Shown here piece by piece: positions 5,459 to 5,954 of a DNA stretch of 5,954 nt. The notes below the pieces were generated by a model. It did no database searches and was not told the DNA's origin. It was given only the letters and a program-made list of their open reading frames with translations. Position numbers and translations under genes: made by a program. Numbering within the stretch: the stretch's first letter is position 1; every line of letters starts with the position of its first letter. The stretch is from positions 1 through 5,954 of the forward strand of contig CAZKTU010000334.1 in the NCBI GenBank assembly GCA_964555675.1, read 5' to 3'. The stretch is from CAIWXH01 sp964555675 (lineage in GTDB: Bacteria; Chloroflexota; Chloroflexia; Chloroflexales; Chloroflexaceae).

Positions 5459-5785
5459 TCACTTCCCCGGCGCCGGGGCAATACCCACCAGCAGCACCAG
5501 CCGGCGCTCGCCGCTGTTGGCGACCCCGTGGGGCACATCGGCGGGCGCCCAAACCGTCCAGCCCTCGCTGGCCTCGCGCACCTCGTCGCCGACGGTGAAT
5601 GTCCCCACGCCCTCGACCACGAAGTAGAACTTGTCCTGCCCGGCGTGGGTGTGGACGTGCTGCTCCTGGCCTGGCTCCAGGCAGTTCAGGCCGAGCAGCA
5701 GCCGCTCGCTCTGAAACAGGGTAGACTTGAAGAACTTCGTCGGGCTGGCCCCAACGTGATTGCGGTAGTCTGCAAACGTGCTCAT
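5459..5785 (-). CDS. Small single-domain cupin protein
   Basis: A 108-residue cupin_2-type beta-barrel. Motif 1 reads GQEQHVHTHAGQDKFYFVVEG (39-59), with His45 and His47 as likely metal ligands; the glutamate normally found four residues later is replaced by Lys52, next to Asp51. Motif 2 is PADVPHGVANSG (81-92) with His86. Together they form a mono-metal cupin site with an altered ligand set. No catalytic function can be assigned; small cupins act as dioxygenases, isomerases or binding proteins. I chose the ATG at 5785, preceded by GAAGGA at a 4-base spacing; an ATG at 5800 adds five residues but has a weaker site. The stop is TGA, and the MerB homologue begins five bases later, so the two are almost certainly co-transcribed. 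Metal or organomercurial binding is a tempting but untested idea. Confidence 0.88.
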   Translation of the reverse strand: MSTFADYRNHVGASPTKFFKSTLFQSERLLLGLNCLEPGQEQHVHTHAGQDKFYFVVEGVGTFTVGDEVREASEGWTVWAPADVPHGVANSGERRLVLLVGIAPAPGK

Positions 5786-5832
5786 ACCATCCTTCGGCAT
5801 TTTGGTCCGATACTAGCTCGACTGCGGCCGGG

Positions 5833-5954
5833 GACGGCCAGCACACCGTCGTGCTCGATGTCGCACGCTACGACCCGGTCACGCAGCTGCTTGAAGAAAA
5901 TCACGTCAGCCTGACGCCCGGAGGCATTACGATGAGTCCGATCGTTTGCCGGCT
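5833..5954 (+). pseudogene. C-terminal fragment resembling a SAM-dependent methyltransferase, cut by the window edge
   Basis: From about 5833 the plus strand reads in one open frame to the window end. It begins DGQHTVVLDVARYDPVTQL and continues EENHVSLTPGGITMSPIVCR. This resembles the part of class I methyltransferases that follows the Rossmann core, where a substrate-interacting strand pair precedes the last helices. The N-terminal two thirds, including the SAM-binding glycine motif, would have to lie where the minus-strand cupin gene is, so the 5' part appears lost or replaced. An ATG at 5932 has GGAGG seven bases upstream and could start a shorter product, but homology seems to begin before it. 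The identification is from memory of the family's look and is only tentative. Confidence 0.35.

Noticed and set aside
4731..5627. Long plus-strand open frame opposite the MerB and cupin genes
   Set aside because: Arginine- and proline-rich shadow of real minus-strand genes with recognisable families; no homology seen.
5904..5916. Perfect 6-1-6 palindrome CGTCAG-C-CTGACG
   Set aside because: It lies inside the methyltransferase-like frame, has no promoter next to it and could easily arise by chance.
1..5954. CRISPR arrays, tRNA, rRNA, transposases or insertion-sequence ends
   Set aside because: No regularly spaced direct repeats, no cloverleaf or rRNA-like stretch, and no transposase motifs were found by reading both strands.

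Overview
The window is GC-rich bacterial DNA with compact genes, short or overlapping gene junctions (ATGA) and clear Shine-Dalgarno sites. The protein families (MerB-like lyase, DinB, RibD/DHFR-like, nitrilase, YfbR-like HD, VanA-type Rieske oxygenase) and the hairpin-rich spacer would fit a Chloroflexota-like or other GC-rich environmental bacterium. That taxonomic guess is weak and rests on general impression only.

Layout. Left part, minus strand: a dihydrofolate-reductase-like (RibD C-terminal) protein at 223-819, preceded in transcription order by a DinB-family protein at 949-1410. Bases 1-222 hold no gene I can support. Bases 1464-1715 hold an unassigned cysteine-containing reading frame without a good start. 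Middle, minus strand: a translationally coupled pair, an HD-domain phosphohydrolase (2739-3371) followed by a nitrilase (1795-2742). Divergent from them on the plus strand is a Rieske non-heme iron oxygenase (3537-4511). The 165-base spacer between the divergent genes carries a 13-bp palindrome over a possible promoter. Bases 4512-4760 are non-coding and contain four consecutive perfect hairpins. Right part, minus strand: a small cupin (5459-5785) followed five bases later by an alkylmercury-lyase (MerB) homologue (4761-5453). The right edge carries a plus-strand stretch resembling the C-terminal part of a SAM-dependent methyltransferase.

The most important observation is the MerB homologue. 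Its frame is interrupted by one TGA at 5006-5004, and MerB homology continues in the same frame for 80 more residues. When aligned by eye with plasmid R831b MerB, the TGA falls exactly on catalytic Cys159; the partners Cys96 and Asp99 align with Cys89 and Asp92. Directly after the TGA the mRNA can fold into a two-part stem-loop: a 7-bp upper stem, a GGUC apical loop 19 nt after the UGA, and a 5-bp lower stem. This matches the bacterial SECIS pattern. I therefore read it as a selenocysteine-containing organomercurial lyase, not a broken gene. An ordinary ORF caller would split or truncate it.

How the genes work together is mostly inference. The cupin and MerB form one operon. HD and nitrilase form another, possibly co-regulated with the divergent Rieske oxygenase. 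DinB and the DHFR-like gene are co-directional, but a 129-base hairpin-containing spacer separates them.
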